The translations under genes were made by a program, and so were the position numbers. Below, in pieces: positions 7,650-16,165 of a stretch of DNA of 45,978 nt (positions within the stretch are counted from its first letter, which is position 1; every line of letters begins with the position of its first letter). The notes under the pieces are model-generated. The model did no database searches. It worked only from the letters and a program-made list of their open reading frames with translations, and was not told the origin of the DNA. Where the stretch lies: positions 1 to 45,978 of the forward strand of contig DGQT01000074.1 of NCBI GenBank assembly GCA_002390845.1. Direction: 5' to 3'. This stretch comes from Chitinophagaceae bacterium UBA4407 (GTDB taxonomy: Bacteria > Bacteroidota > Bacteroidia > Chitinophagales > Chitinophagaceae).

Positions 7650-8525
7650 CTATTCCAAAAAGCTATTTAAGTAACCTAAAATTGTCTTCGTTTGCGTCAT
7701 TAAGCTAACATGTCCCTGCGATGGAACAATGGCCAATTGTGATTTTGGCATTGGTGCCATATCCGCAGTAATACCACCTCCCAACAACTGATAAGTCTTC
7801 ATCAACTCAACTTTATCTAAGCCGTCGTTATCACCTGCAATAAGTAATACCGGAGATGTAATATGAGCAATACTGCTATCTCCTACATCAAATGGCACAT
7901 CTGCAAAAGCAATCATCTGCTCTAAATAACTTCTCCATTTTGTTTTATCAGGGGCAACCGCATCATATCCTGATTTCAGGGGCGTATTATCAAAAAATTC
8001 TGGCTTAAAATCCTTAAATGCACTATTTACTACTGGTAACCAGCCACTACTTTTATAAGTAGAAGAAATAATAACCAGTTTCTTTAACCGCTTGGGAAAT
8101 TGTACAGCAAACTGATACGCTACGGAACCGCCCATACTATATCCGGCAACATCCGCGCTATCTACTTTTAAGTAGTTCATTACTTGTTCTACATCACTTG
8201 CCAGAGTAACTATGTCTAGTTTTCGGTTAGAATAAGGGCTGTGACCATGTCCCTGCATTTCGATGGCTATCACCTTTCGGGTTTTTGATAACTCAGGTAT
8301 TAATTCTCCCCAGTTCATTTCAATAGTGTAAAAAGCACCATGCAGCAAAACGATAGGTTCTCCCTTACCGTATATTTCATAATAAACCTTAATGCCGTTA
8401 ACCGGAGCGTAGCCCCTACTGGAAGGGTCAACCTTCTGTCCGATTGACTGAGTTGTCATAAACAGAGACATTGCAGTAATAAAGATTGCCACGAGCGAAT
8501 TATTGAATCTTAATAAGCTTTTCAT
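7650..8525 (-). CDS. Alpha/beta hydrolase, exported
   Basis: About 291 residues from the ATG at 8525; the extra in-frame TTG at 8537 would only add four residues. An N-terminal hydrophobic signal peptide ends near QSIGQ. The core shows the classic landmarks: VLLHGAF (oxyanion hole), GHGHSPYS, the nucleophile elbow GYSMGGS, a late acidic residue in LLIAGDNDGLD, and the catalytic His in PSQGHVSL. The protein is of the epoxide-hydrolase/haloperoxidase-like superfamily, with no cue to substrate. It is a lone gene bracketed on both sides by copies of one structured repeat (7394-7465 and 8686-8752), suggesting it arrived or moves as a unit. Confidence 0.88.
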   Translation of the reverse strand: MKSLLRFNNSLVAIFITAMSLFMTTQSIGQKVDPSSRGYAPVNGIKVYYEIYGKGEPIVLLHGAFYTIEMNWGELIPELSKTRKVIAIEMQGHGHSPYSNRKLDIVTLASDVEQVMNYLKVDSADVAGYSMGGSVAYQFAVQFPKRLKKLVIISSTYKSSGWLPVVNSAFKDFKPEFFDNTPLKSGYDAVAPDKTKWRSYLEQMIAFADVPFDVGDSSIAHITSPVLLIAGDNDGLDKVELMKTYQLLGGGITADMAPMPKSQLAIVPSQGHVSLMTQTKTILGYLNSFLE

Positions 8526-8685
8526 CGTGTTGTTCAATTTTAGTTTACATAATTAAGATAGCAAAGATTAAACTGAACCAGGGATTTATCAAGTGATGCA
8601 ACAAAAAGATTAGGGTGAATTGCGACAATTGCACGCTCAACACCGGGTAATCGGAGTAGAAGACCGCCGACAGCATGACCTTTAA

Positions 8686-8792
8686 CGAAAAAGACTTGGC
8701 GTTGTTGTGGAATTTGAATTCCGTCAGCCCATAACTGAAGCACAATACAAACAAATGTTGAGGCTTATTCCTTCAAGCCCCAATAACGCCAA
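8686..8792 (-). repeat. Structured element flanking the hydrolase gene, copy B
   Basis: The same element as 7394-7465, here longer. Its ends form a 15-base inverted repeat (8696-8710 with 8778-8792, 13 of 15 paired). Inside are a perfect GGAATT-TG-AATTCC hairpin and a second small hairpin, GGCTT...AAGCC. Confidence 0.6.
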
Positions 8793-8821
8793 ACCTAGTC
8801 GGCGGTTCGTTGTTTCCTTTG

Positions 8822-9040
8822 TCATTCAGTTTTTCCCTTGAAGGTCATATAAATGGCCATTGCGTGTCCGTGTCCTAATTCAAATTCCTCCTTAAGCCAG
8901 TTTGTGATTTCTGTGGCTTTAACCGCTTTTACAAGTTTCCCTTTTTTTAAAAAACCTTTTTTCTCTGCAAGCTCTTTGAAGTCAGCAGGTGTCTTTCCTG
9001 TCTTAGCTTTTATGTTATCTATATATGCTTGAAATGACAT
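8822..9040 (-). CDS. DUF4287-family small protein
   Basis: 72 residues from the ATG at 9040. The sequence begins MSFQAYIDNIKAKTGKTPADF, the hallmark start of the DUF4287 family, and continues with basic helices and a WLKEEFELGHGHAMAIYM segment. Relatives of this size are often encoded next to SRPBCC (AHSA1-like) proteins or fused to DUF5655. It is the last gene of a four-gene leftward operon, 5 bp beyond the DUF998 gene. The molecular function is unknown. Confidence 0.8.
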   Translation of the reverse strand: MSFQAYIDNIKAKTGKTPADFKELAEKKGFLKKGKLVKAVKATEITNWLKEEFELGHGHAMAIYMTFKGKTE

Positions 9041-9045
9041 ATTAT

Positions 9046-9708
9046 TTATTTTTTTAGCTCTAAAATATTTAACGAGATTTTTGCTGTTATGATTGGATAA
9101 GCTAAATAGCAAAATACTAAAAATCTATTAGCCCAACCGTTTATGCCAATAACCCCTTTTGGTAACTCTGTCATTGGGCGTTGATCTGGTCCATAAGCAA
9201 CACCAGCATATTTTAGACTGGAAAAAAGTAGAAACATCGAGCCCGCCATCAATATCAAACTAATCCAAATTGAGTGTGAAGACAGTAATAGTATAGTGCT
9301 ATTATTTTGCCATTCTGCATTTTTTAGCAAATGATAGGTAATTATCAATGAACCTATTGGTAAAAACGGAACACCAATACCAAATGATAATCCGTGAAGT
9401 TTATGTTGAACATCAAATAATCCACCCATTATTGCTCCAATGCCTGTTATGAAAACAAGTAGTACTCCAAATTTAGCCCAACCGGAAGTAACTATATTCC
9501 ATAGCATAAATGCGGAAGTCATAGAACATAAGCCCCAACTAATAAAGAACAGAGTTAATAGCCATTTGTGATTTCCAAATGCATATTCGCTGACCATACG
9601 GAAATTCGGCTTAATTTCTGAACTTACAAAATGCAAAGTGATAAGGCACAAAATGGATAGACTACCGAAAGTAATTGTGCTATTTGCTAAAATTGCTATT
9701 GTTTTCAT
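9046..9708 (-). CDS. DUF998-like integral membrane protein
   Basis: 220 residues with about six predicted membrane segments. Segments are visible near residues 8-27, 48-70, 80-98, 108-126, 142-164 and 195-213. The spacing and the GLFDVQHKLHGLSFGIGVPFLPIG loop match DUF998-type proteins. It starts inside the last 29 bases of the SRPBCC gene, so translation is probably coupled. Function is not established for the family; the operon suggests it shares regulation with an ArsR-type repressor and an SRPBCC ligand-binding protein. Confidence 0.7.
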   Translation of the reverse strand: MKTIAILANSTITFGSLSILCLITLHFVSSEIKPNFRMVSEYAFGNHKWLLTLFFISWGLCSMTSAFMLWNIVTSGWAKFGVLLVFITGIGAIMGGLFDVQHKLHGLSFGIGVPFLPIGSLIITYHLLKNAEWQNNSTILLLSSHSIWISLILMAGSMFLLFSSLKYAGVAYGPDQRPMTELPKGVIGINGWANRFLVFCYLAYPIITAKISLNILELKK

Positions 9709-10213
9709 AACCCGATTTTTTTAAGTGTAATAATTTCTCCAATTCATTTAATCCCATCGTAAAACCTTCTTTGAAGCCCATTTTAATTATTTGCTCAAGA
9801 GCTGCAAGTGTCTTGTGTTTCACTGTAATTTTCACTATAGTAATGCCATTGTGCTCGTTAAAATTCAAATCCCAAATGGCACTTGGTAATTCATTATTTG
9901 GATTTTCGTCTTTGTCAGCAAATGCGTCCAAGTATTTGAAATTTGTTATTGGGTTTATGAAAGTATAGTCTTGTATGCTCCAGTGTTCTTGACCTTCAGG
10001 ACCTACCATTGCGTAAAACCTTCTGCCACTCACTTTGAAGTCCATAAATTTTGTTTTTGATGTCCAAGGTTTAGGTGCCCACCATTGGTCAAGGATTTCT
10101 TGTTTAGTAAATGCGTCCCAAACCAAAGATTGGTCGGCTTCAAATTCTCGAACTACAAATACCGTATTAGTAGATTTGTCAACAGTAAAATCAAATAGTA
10201 AACTGTTTCTCAT
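9680..10213 (-). CDS. SRPBCC (AHSA1/START-like) domain protein
   Basis: 177 residues. The sequence VFVVREFEADQSLVWDAFTKQEILDQWWAPKPWTS is the typical opening of AHSA1-like SRPBCC proteins, which form a helix-grip cavity for hydrophobic ligands. The C-terminal GFKEGFTMGLNELEKLL helix is also characteristic. The ATG overlaps the stop of the ArsR-type regulator gene as ATGA, so the two are coupled. ArsR-SRPBCC pairs are common in Bacteroidota and other phyla; the ligand is usually unknown. Confidence 0.88.
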   Translation of the reverse strand: MRNSLLFDFTVDKSTNTVFVVREFEADQSLVWDAFTKQEILDQWWAPKPWTSKTKFMDFKVSGRRFYAMVGPEGQEHWSIQDYTFINPITNFKYLDAFADKDENPNNELPSAIWDLNFNEHNGITIVKITVKHKTLAALEQIIKMGFKEGFTMGLNELEKLLHLKKSGYENNSNFSK

Positions 10214-10530
10214 TTCTTATTTTTTTTTAGGGTTAATAATACGTTGTCTAATTGGTCAAATCGGTTTTCCCAAATCTTTTTAAATTGCTCTAACCATTTA
10301 TCAATCTCTTTCATTTTTTTAATTTCAAGTGAGTAGTAAATTTCTCTGCCTTGTTGTTCCTGACTTACTAATTCACATTCAGTAAGCATTTGAATATGCT
10401 TGGAAACAGCTTGTCTGCTTGTGTGAAATTCTTCTGCAATTGCATTGGGCGTCATTGCTTGTGAGGCAAGCAAAAGCAAAATTGCTCTTCGTGTTGGGTC
10501 GGCTAATGCCTGAAATACATCTCTTCTCAT
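10210..10530 (-). CDS. ArsR-family winged-helix repressor
   Basis: 106 residues from the ATG at 10530; a longer frame runs to 10608 but the family start MRRDVFQALADPTRRAIL is here. A recognition helix segment (FHTSRQAVSKHIQMLTECELV) and the wing (EQQGREIYYSLE) are clear. The cysteine-rich metal motif of metal-sensing ArsR/SmtB proteins is absent, placing it nearer SdpR-like members. It heads a four-gene operon and probably autoregulates it. Odd point: a candidate cassette-edge motif lies 128 bp upstream. Confidence 0.88.
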   Translation of the reverse strand: MRRDVFQALADPTRRAILLLLASQAMTPNAIAEEFHTSRQAVSKHIQMLTECELVSQEQQGREIYYSLEIKKMKEIDKWLEQFKKIWENRFDQLDNVLLTLKKNKK

Positions 10531-10657
10531 TTTTATAAATGGTCTATTATGCAACAATTCGGTTGCAAATATATACGCAACAATTTGATTGCACAAATTT
10601 ATTCTCACTTATTTCTGTCCAGATAAAATGTCGGGATGTTTATATGTGGTTTCAGGT

Positions 10658-10693
10658 TGTCCGTTACGATCACCGCTAACTCGATAATACACG
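10658..10693 (-). repeat. Candidate cassette-edge motif, copy 1
   Basis: On the minus strand: CGTGTATTATC, then GAGTTAGCGGTGAT, then CGTAACGGACA, pointing into the ArsR operon. It resembles 22487-22523 and 36379-36415 over about 35 bases. Confidence 0.5.
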
Positions 10694-10774
10694 ATGGTCT
10701 TACTTTCTGTTCTTATTAAGCCTTTTTTATTAATACTTTACCAATAGAGCAATATTTTATACAAAAGTTTTAAG

Positions 10775-10827
10775 CTTGCGCTTTTTGTATTGTCGCTAAC
10801 CGACAATTGAAAATACGCAAGTTTTTT
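10775..10827 (+). terminator. Strong hairpin with T-run, no obvious upstream gene
   Basis: 21-base arms (10775-10795 and 10801-10821, 17 of 21 paired) around a 5-base loop, followed by TTTTTT. The nearest rightward gene upstream is far away (4135-5025). The loop and its flank read GTCGGTTAGCGAC on the minus strand, which links it to the cassette-edge motif. Confidence 0.55.
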
Positions 10828-11080
10828 GCGACCCTTTTTTATCCATGATCTTTTCAAAAACGCTCATAATATTTACCAAATTCATGTAGCTGAATTACGT
10901 CTACAGGCATTGGGTAAATAAATAAAGAACTGCCACATCTGAACTGGCTGGCAGTTTTAGTAAGAACTGTTTTAATTAGTGTTTCTCAATTTTTTTTGCC
11001 CGTGCTTTGTGGTTCCCTGGCTCAATAGAAATACATTTATCCGAAGAGTGCTATCCTTCGGCTGCGCTCAGGATAAACTG
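10828..11080. other. Gap without a recognised gene
   Basis: Non-coding sequence between the hairpin and repeat copy 6. It contains the 22-bp imperfect palindrome ATCCTTCGGCTGCGCTCAGGAT split around its centre (11053-11074), which recurs inverted at 36231-36252. Confidence 0.5.
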
Positions 11081-11168
11081 CCCAGCATAGCTGCCATGAA
11101 ATAGGAACTTCGAACCGAGCGTGGCAAGTAAAGCTTCATGCATGTACTGCTGCCGGGCTCATAAAAAT
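11081..11168 (-). repeat. Dispersed intergenic repeat, copy 6 (reverse, CCACGCTC core)
   Basis: GCTGCCATGAAATAGGAACTT, CCGAGCGTGGCAAG, GCTTCATGCATG and the CCGGGCTCATAAAAA end are in reverse order. It lies about 75 bp before the amidase start. Confidence 0.7.
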
Positions 11169-11241
11169 ACCTGTATTCATAAATCGTTGTGTACATTTGA
11201 AACAGTGCGTTTAATTTATTCATCCCCCCCAATCTTTTTAC

Positions 11242-12864
11242 ATGAACAGAAGAAACTTTTTAAAGAATGGTTCAGCAGCAAGCATAGCAATCACAGCTAT
11301 TGCAGCATCATGCAACACTCCGGAAACAAAAGAAGTGATTATTAAAACTACTGAAGCGGAGGTGGGCGACTTTGCTTTGAACGAAACAACGATTGATGTA
11401 CTTCAACAGAAGATGCAGAGCGGCGAATACACTTCAAGGTCAATAACCGATCTGTATTTAAAACGGATTGAAGCGATTGATAAAAAAGGCCCGGCCATTA
11501 ATGCGGTAATTGAATTAAATCCTGATGCCACCTCAATTGCAGACGAAATGGATAAAGAAAGAAAAGCGGGTAAAACACGCGGGCCGCTGCATGGCATACC
11601 GATATTGATAAAAGATAATATTAGTACCGGAGATAAAATGATGACCACTGCCGGGGCGCTTGCATTGAGAGGAAATGTTGTTGCAAAAGATGCATTCATT
11701 GTACAGCAACTCAGGGCAGCCGGTGCTGTGTTACTTGGCAAAACCAATTTAAGTGAGTGGGCCAATTTCAGGTCATCAAGATCAACCAGCGGCTGGAGCA
11801 GCAGGGGTTTGCAAACAAAATGCCCATATATACTGGATCGCAATCCATCGGGCTCCAGTGCAGGTTCGGGCTCTGCCGCAGCCGCCAATCTTAGTACTAT
11901 TACCATTGGCACAGAAACAGATGGATCGATTGTTTCACCGTCTTCTATCAACGGATTGGTTGGTATAAAGCCAACAGTTGGTTTGTGGAGCCGCTCGGGC
12001 ATCATACCCATTTCAGCCACACAAGATACAGCCGGGCCAATGTGCCGAACGGTTAAAGATGCAGCCATACTTTTAGGCGCTTTAACAGGCGTTGACAATG
12101 ATGATGCCGTTACAAAAGAAAGTGCCGGAAAATCGTTTAAGGACTATACAACTTATTTAAATAAAGATGCATTAAAAGGAAAAAGGATTGGCATAGAAAA
12201 ATCGCATCTTGAAGGAAATGAAAGCGTGGTTGCAGTTTATAAAGAAGCTATTGAACTGATTAAAACGCTTGGCGCAGAAATTATAGAAGTCGATATTTTA
12301 AAGTCGTTAAGCGGTATGGGTAATGCTGAATTCCAGGTATTGCTTTATGAGTTTAAAGATGGTGTAAATAAGTATTTGGCTGGTGCCAATGCTTCTGTAA
12401 AATCCATTGCCGATGTAATTAAATTTAACAACGCCAATGTGCCCGCCACAATGCCTTATTTCAAACAGGAAACTTTAATAGCGGCTGATGCTAAAGGCGA
12501 TTTAAACAGCAAAGAATATAAAGACGCACTTACAAAAACGCTTTCATCAAGAAAGATATTAAGTGATCTTATCAGTAAAAATAAACTCGATGCACTTTGC
12601 GGTGTAACCAACGGGCTGGCATGTTGCATAGATTTGATAAATGGCGACTATGATACCGGTTTCTCTTTATCAACCCCCGCAGCAATTTCAGGGTTTCCAC
12701 ATATAACTGTGCCTATGGGTTTGGTGCATGGTTTACCCATTGGTATTTCTTTTTTCAGTACTGCTTATACAGAACCGCAATTAATAGCTATTGCTTATGC
12801 TTATGAGCAGGCATCTAAAAAAAGAGTGGCACCTGAATTTATTACAGGGGCAGTGCCTGCATAA
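11242..12864 (+). CDS. Amidase-signature family protein, Tat-exported
   Basis: 540 residues. The N-terminus MNRRNFLKNGSAA carries a twin-arginine motif, and IAASC could be a lipobox, so it is probably exported folded. The amidase signature follows: catalytic Lys in GIPILIKDNIST (near residue 125), the glycine/serine-rich PSGSSAGSGSAAAAN (near 200-215) and the nucleophile region GTETDGSIVSPSS (near 225-237). These give the Ser-cisSer-Lys triad. The family hydrolyses C-N amide bonds; GatA itself is cytoplasmic and lacks this leader. The gene stands alone, and its large in-frame length and codon use look native. Confidence 0.9.
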   Translation: MNRRNFLKNGSAASIAITAIAASCNTPETKEVIIKTTEAEVGDFALNETTIDVLQQKMQSGEYTSRSITDLYLKRIEAIDKKGPAINAVIELNPDATSIADEMDKERKAGKTRGPLHGIPILIKDNISTGDKMMTTAGALALRGNVVAKDAFIVQQLRAAGAVLLGKTNLSEWANFRSSRSTSGWSSRGLQTKCPYILDRNPSGSSAGSGSAAAANLSTITIGTETDGSIVSPSSINGLVGIKPTVGLWSRSGIIPISATQDTAGPMCRTVKDAAILLGALTGVDNDDAVTKESAGKSFKDYTTYLNKDALKGKRIGIEKSHLEGNESVVAVYKEAIELIKTLGAEIIEVDILKSLSGMGNAEFQVLLYEFKDGVNKYLAGANASVKSIADVIKFNNANVPATMPYFKQETLIAADAKGDLNSKEYKDALTKTLSSRKILSDLISKNKLDALCGVTNGLACCIDLINGDYDTGFSLSTPAAISGFPHITVPMGLVHGLPIGISFFSTAYTEPQLIAIAYAYEQASKKRVAPEFITGAVPA

Positions 12865-12981
12865 ATTGTAAATGGGCTATGGTTAATCGTAAACTGACAA
12901 TTATCAAAATGCCCGAAGTGTAAAAGCAGATGCGCCAGGCAAAATAAAAATGCCGCTAAGAAACTGTCTGAAATGATTTAT

Positions 12982-13064
12982 TTCAATACCAGCATTAGTT
13001 TTTTATAGCAACTTCATTGCGTCGCAATCACTTTATCAGTTGTACATAAGGCATCTTTTGGCAC
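12982..13064 (+). repeat. Dispersed intergenic repeat, copy 7 (forward)
   Basis: TTCAATACCAGC, TTTTTATAGCAAC and CATTGCGTCGCAATCACTTTA, then a secondary GGCATCTTTTGGCA. Confidence 0.75.
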
Positions 13065-13179
13065 TATGCAAAATCGCTGCAATTAAATTTATACAGCTTC
13101 TAAGGCGTGTACTTGTTTTGCAAAATGATATTCCATTGGCTGCGGGCAATATGATTGGTTAAGCGATACGTCTTTAACA

Positions 13180-13256
13180 GATGCCATTGTAAGAGGAACT
13201 TTGAACCGAGCGTGGCAACAATGACGCCATGAAAAAAATTGCTGATATCAAAAAAA
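13180..13256 (-). repeat. Dispersed intergenic repeat, copy 8 (reverse, CCACGCTC core)
   Basis: GATGCCATTGTAAGAGGAACTT, ACCGAGCGTGGCAAC, GCCATGAAAAAA and GCTGATATCAAAAAAA are in reverse order. Confidence 0.7.
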
Positions 13257-13384
13257 GATCTTTTGTAATAAGCCAATAGAAAAGTAGCATTCTGTTTTGA
13301 AGTTCATCTTCCGGTGATTAATAATATTTTACCGCCTTCTGTTTTTATTTGTAATTTGACTTTTCAAACTTAAAGAATACCCGC

Positions 13385-14284
13385 ATGGAAACTTTTGACT
13401 TGCCGCAAAAGAAACGTGAGTTTCATAACCATCATTTTGATTCAACGATCTGGAACGGTTTCAATTTCAGAGACGACGACATTGTTATTGCTACATATGC
13501 AAAATCCGGAACTACTTGGTTGCAACAAATTGTTTCGCAGCTTATTTTTAACGGGCAGGAAGATATAGAAGTAGCCGAAATGTCGCCCTGGCTTGATCTT
13601 AGAATTCCGCCTAAAGAAGTTAAACTACCCGAAGTAGAAAAACAAGATCACCGCCGTTTTTTAAAAACGCACCTGCCTGTTGATGCATTGGTTTTTTCGC
13701 CAAAAGCAAAATATATTTATATAGGCAGGGATGGCCGCGATGTGGTGTGGAGCATGTACAACCATCATGCAAACGCCAATGAATTTTGGTACCAGGCTTT
13801 AAACGATACACCGGGCCGTGTGGGGCCACCCATTGAAAAACCAACTGAAGATATTGTACAGTATTTTCATGAATGGCTTGATGGTGATGGTTATCCTTTC
13901 TGGCCTTTCTGGGAAAATATCCGCACCTGGTGGCAGATCAGGAACCTACCCAATGTTCACCTGATAAATTTTGGAAAATTGAAAGAAGATATGCCGGGAG
14001 AAATTAAAAAGGTTGCTGATTTTCTAAACATTGAAATCGACCCGGCAAAATGGGATGCCATTCTTGAGCATTGCAGTTTTGATTACATGAAAAAGCATTC
14101 AATAAAGAGTGTTCCGCTGGGTGGCGCTTTTTGGGATGGTGGCTCCGACACTTTTATCAACAAAGGCGTTAATGGACGATGGAAAGATACCTTGAGTAAA
14201 GAAGACAGCGAACGCTACGAAAAAATGTGTATTGAAAATCTTGGGGCTGATTGTGCAGTATGGCTTAATACTGGTATAATGTAG
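13385..14284 (+). CDS. PAPS-dependent sulfotransferase
   Basis: 299 residues, the usual size for cytosolic-type sulfotransferases. The 5'-phosphosulfate loop is seen in YAKSGTTWLQQIV (near residues 38-50), and the 3'-phosphate motif in YIGRDGRDVVWSMYNH (near 110-126). A conserved KTHLP precedes it (near 97). The C-terminal RWKDTLSKED matches the RKGxxGDWKxxFT region of the family in a diverged form. It should transfer sulfate from PAPS to a hydroxyl or amine acceptor, which cannot be inferred. No sulfate-activation genes are near. It is convergent with the next gene, with only two bases between the stop codons. Confidence 0.9.
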   Translation: METFDLPQKKREFHNHHFDSTIWNGFNFRDDDIVIATYAKSGTTWLQQIVSQLIFNGQEDIEVAEMSPWLDLRIPPKEVKLPEVEKQDHRRFLKTHLPVDALVFSPKAKYIYIGRDGRDVVWSMYNHHANANEFWYQALNDTPGRVGPPIEKPTEDIVQYFHEWLDGDGYPFWPFWENIRTWWQIRNLPNVHLINFGKLKEDMPGEIKKVADFLNIEIDPAKWDAILEHCSFDYMKKHSIKSVPLGGAFWDGGSDTFINKGVNGRWKDTLSKEDSERYEKMCIENLGADCAVWLNTGIM

Positions 14285-14286
14285 AA

Positions 14287-14712
14287 TTATAAACGTAGCG
14301 GATCATTTGCGTTTTGCAACCTGATTATTTCGTTTTTATGTTCGTTTACTTTAACCCAATAAATAATCCAGCAAAGAAAGGTTACAATACCCACAAAAGG
14401 TATTACTGAAAGTATATTGAGTATGCACATAGCCAACCCAATATTGTACGCAGGTTTTTCGGCTGTAACAACTCCATATTTTTCATATTCATTTTTCAAC
14501 GATACACCAATGGCATCTACCACAATAAAGCTATAAACGATATTCACAAGCGGAATTAAGAGAAACCATACATTTCCAGGTTCCATTTTCCTGTTTTCAG
14601 GAGAGATTGTTTTAAGTGTATTTTGCAGGGTAAGTAAATAAAATATTCCGACTAAGAGAATGCCTCCCAATACTACGATGAGTAATAGTTCCTGAAAGCC
14701 CAGATTGCCCAT
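14287..14712 (-). CDS. Small integral membrane protein, unknown
   Basis: 141 residues with about three or four membrane segments (near 8-27, 48-68, 88-105 and 108-124). A soluble loop (KNEYEKYGVVTAEKPAYN) lies in the middle and the C-terminus is charged (VNEHKNEIIRLQNANDPLRL). The pattern resembles DUF4328-like proteins, but I would not insist on that. The gene is convergent with the sulfotransferase gene and leftward like the ThuA-like gene upstream. Confidence 0.6.
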   Translation of the reverse strand: MGNLGFQELLLIVVLGGILLVGIFYLLTLQNTLKTISPENRKMEPGNVWFLLIPLVNIVYSFIVVDAIGVSLKNEYEKYGVVTAEKPAYNIGLAMCILNILSVIPFVGIVTFLCWIIYWVKVNEHKNEIIRLQNANDPLRL

Positions 14713-14802
14713 GACAGTTGGTTTTAAAGATTAAGACTCCTATAAATCTACAATAATATTTGAGGTTTGCAAGCGGAAAATTTTAATAATATTATTTCAA
14801 TT

Positions 14803-15615
14803 TTATTTGCCCGTGCCCAGCCACAGCAACGCATCGATAATAAAGCGGTTCTGAATCTCATTATCAAACTGAAAAGATAATTCTTTATTGGTGCCATGTT
14901 CGTAGTCAATATCGTTGTGGCCCATATTATCATAGATCATTTTATATTTTTTGTTCGTCCATGCAACAGGATAGTATCCACTGTGCCAGATCTCGTATAG
15001 CTTTGGCCCGGTGCCCAGCGGAAAGCTTGTTGAATCAATTGACAATAATATTTGAATATCAGGATTTTTAGTAAGGTCTTTTTCCCAGCTATACCATTCA
15101 TTTGGCGACGATTTAAACGTTTCAGGCAAACGTTTTACAGAAGGATGTTGGGGGCTTTCAATCCTTAAAAACGCTGATGTTGGCCGCCATGTATTTCCTT
15201 TATACTGCCCGGCACCAATAAAATCATTATGATACCAATCCCAATCTTCATTATAGGCAGAAGGCGTTAATGCAAAACCTGCAAAATGAAAGCCCATCCA
15301 CGCGCCGCCATTATCCATATATTTTTTGAAGGCAGCGCGTTGTGCAGGATCTTCGGGTCTCGTATCAAGAAAAAGTACTACCTGGTAGTTTGAAAGGAAT
15401 TTTTCATTCAGGTTGCTCCAGTCGTTTGTAGAATCGTATGTAAAATTATACTGCTTTGCTATTTCAGGAAAGAACCTGTTCGCCTCATGCACATAGCTAA
15501 TGTGCGCCTGGTCTTCCTTTGCGGTATAAAATGCAATTACTTTAAAACTTTGTGCATGGCTGTTATATACCAAAGAGAATAGTATTGTAAAAAAGGTAAA
15601 TGTTTTTAATGGCAT
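14803..15615 (-). CDS. ThuA-like domain protein, secreted
   Basis: 270 residues. A signal peptide (about 1-21, ending NSHA) is followed by a single ThuA-like domain with a class I glutamine-amidotransferase-like fold: VIAFYTAKEDQAHISYVHEA, NYQVVLFLDTRPEDP, then AFKKYMDNGGAWMGFHFAGFA. Later, EIWHSGYYPVAWTNKK and GHNDIDYEHG complete the pattern. Family members are linked to sugar metabolism, often fused to or beside carbohydrate-active enzymes; the enzymatic activity is unproven. Here it is a single gene with no sugar genes nearby. It is divergent from the gene at 15674. Confidence 0.85.
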   Translation of the reverse strand: MPLKTFTFFTILFSLVYNSHAQSFKVIAFYTAKEDQAHISYVHEANRFFPEIAKQYNFTYDSTNDWSNLNEKFLSNYQVVLFLDTRPEDPAQRAAFKKYMDNGGAWMGFHFAGFALTPSAYNEDWDWYHNDFIGAGQYKGNTWRPTSAFLRIESPQHPSVKRLPETFKSSPNEWYSWEKDLTKNPDIQILLSIDSTSFPLGTGPKLYEIWHSGYYPVAWTNKKYKMIYDNMGHNDIDYEHGTNKELSFQFDNEIQNRFIIDALLWLGTGK

Positions 15616-15673
15616 CGTTTTATTTTGTGCTTGTAAATATATACTACTTGTATAAACCTTGTATTTTAGATAA

Positions 15674-16147
15674 ATGAAAACTTCTTCTGTAAGCGAGATA
15701 AAACAGGAATTACTGAATACACCACAAAAGCAATTGATAGAGTTATGCCTGCAACTTGCTAAATATAAAAAGGAGAATAAAGAGCTGCTTACTTATTTGC
15801 TTTTCGAAAGCCATGATCTTGAAGCATATATTAAAAATGTAAAGGCTGATATAGATGAACAGTTCGAAAACGTAAATAAAGACAATTTATATTTCGCTAA
15901 AAAAAGCCTTCGTAAAATACTCAGGATAACTTCAAAATATATAAGGCATACAGGCTCTAAACAGGCAGAAGCAGAACTGCTTATTTATTTTTGTAATTCA
16001 TTAAAGAACTTAGGCATTGCTATACGAAAAAGCACAGCACTTACAAATTTATACAACCAGCAGATAAAGAAAATTCATAAAGCAATTGAGACCATGCACG
16101 AAGATTTGCAGCATGATTATTTGAGGGAATTACAAAAACCTGAATAA
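15674..16147 (+). CDS. Conserved helical protein, unknown
   Basis: 157 residues with no signal peptide or membrane segment. It is almost entirely helical and rich in Lys, Glu and Leu (SEIKQELLNTPQKQLIELCLQLAKYKKENKELL). Several heptad-like stretches suggest a helical bundle rather than a long coiled coil. The gene is 18 bp upstream of the DUF1801 gene in the same direction, so the two likely form an operon. I do not recognise the family. Confidence 0.65.
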   Translation: MKTSSVSEIKQELLNTPQKQLIELCLQLAKYKKENKELLTYLLFESHDLEAYIKNVKADIDEQFENVNKDNLYFAKKSLRKILRITSKYIRHTGSKQAEAELLIYFCNSLKNLGIAIRKSTALTNLYNQQIKKIHKAIETMHEDLQHDYLRELQKPE

Positions 16148-16165
16148 TTTATCAAATACAAAAAC

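Larger units (their letters stand above)
12865..13384. other. Gap between amidase and sulfotransferase
   Basis: 520 bp without a gene. It holds two dispersed repeats (copies 7 and 8); the rest, including the TTTTATTTGTAATTTGAC stretch ahead of 13385, may carry the sulfotransferase promoter. Confidence 0.5.

Noticed and set aside
8540..8754. Open frames over the structured element upstream of the hydrolase
   Set aside because: They run through repeated, hairpin-forming sequence and show no motif.
7394..8792. Integron attC-like recombination sites around the hydrolase gene
   Set aside because: attC sites read RYYYAAC at the left and GTTRRRY at the right; here GTT is on the left and AAC on the right, and no integrase gene is in the window.
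11403..12098. Long open frame antisense to the amidase gene
   Set aside because: It lies fully within the amidase gene, which has clear catalytic motifs on the other strand; the antisense translation has no recognisable motif.
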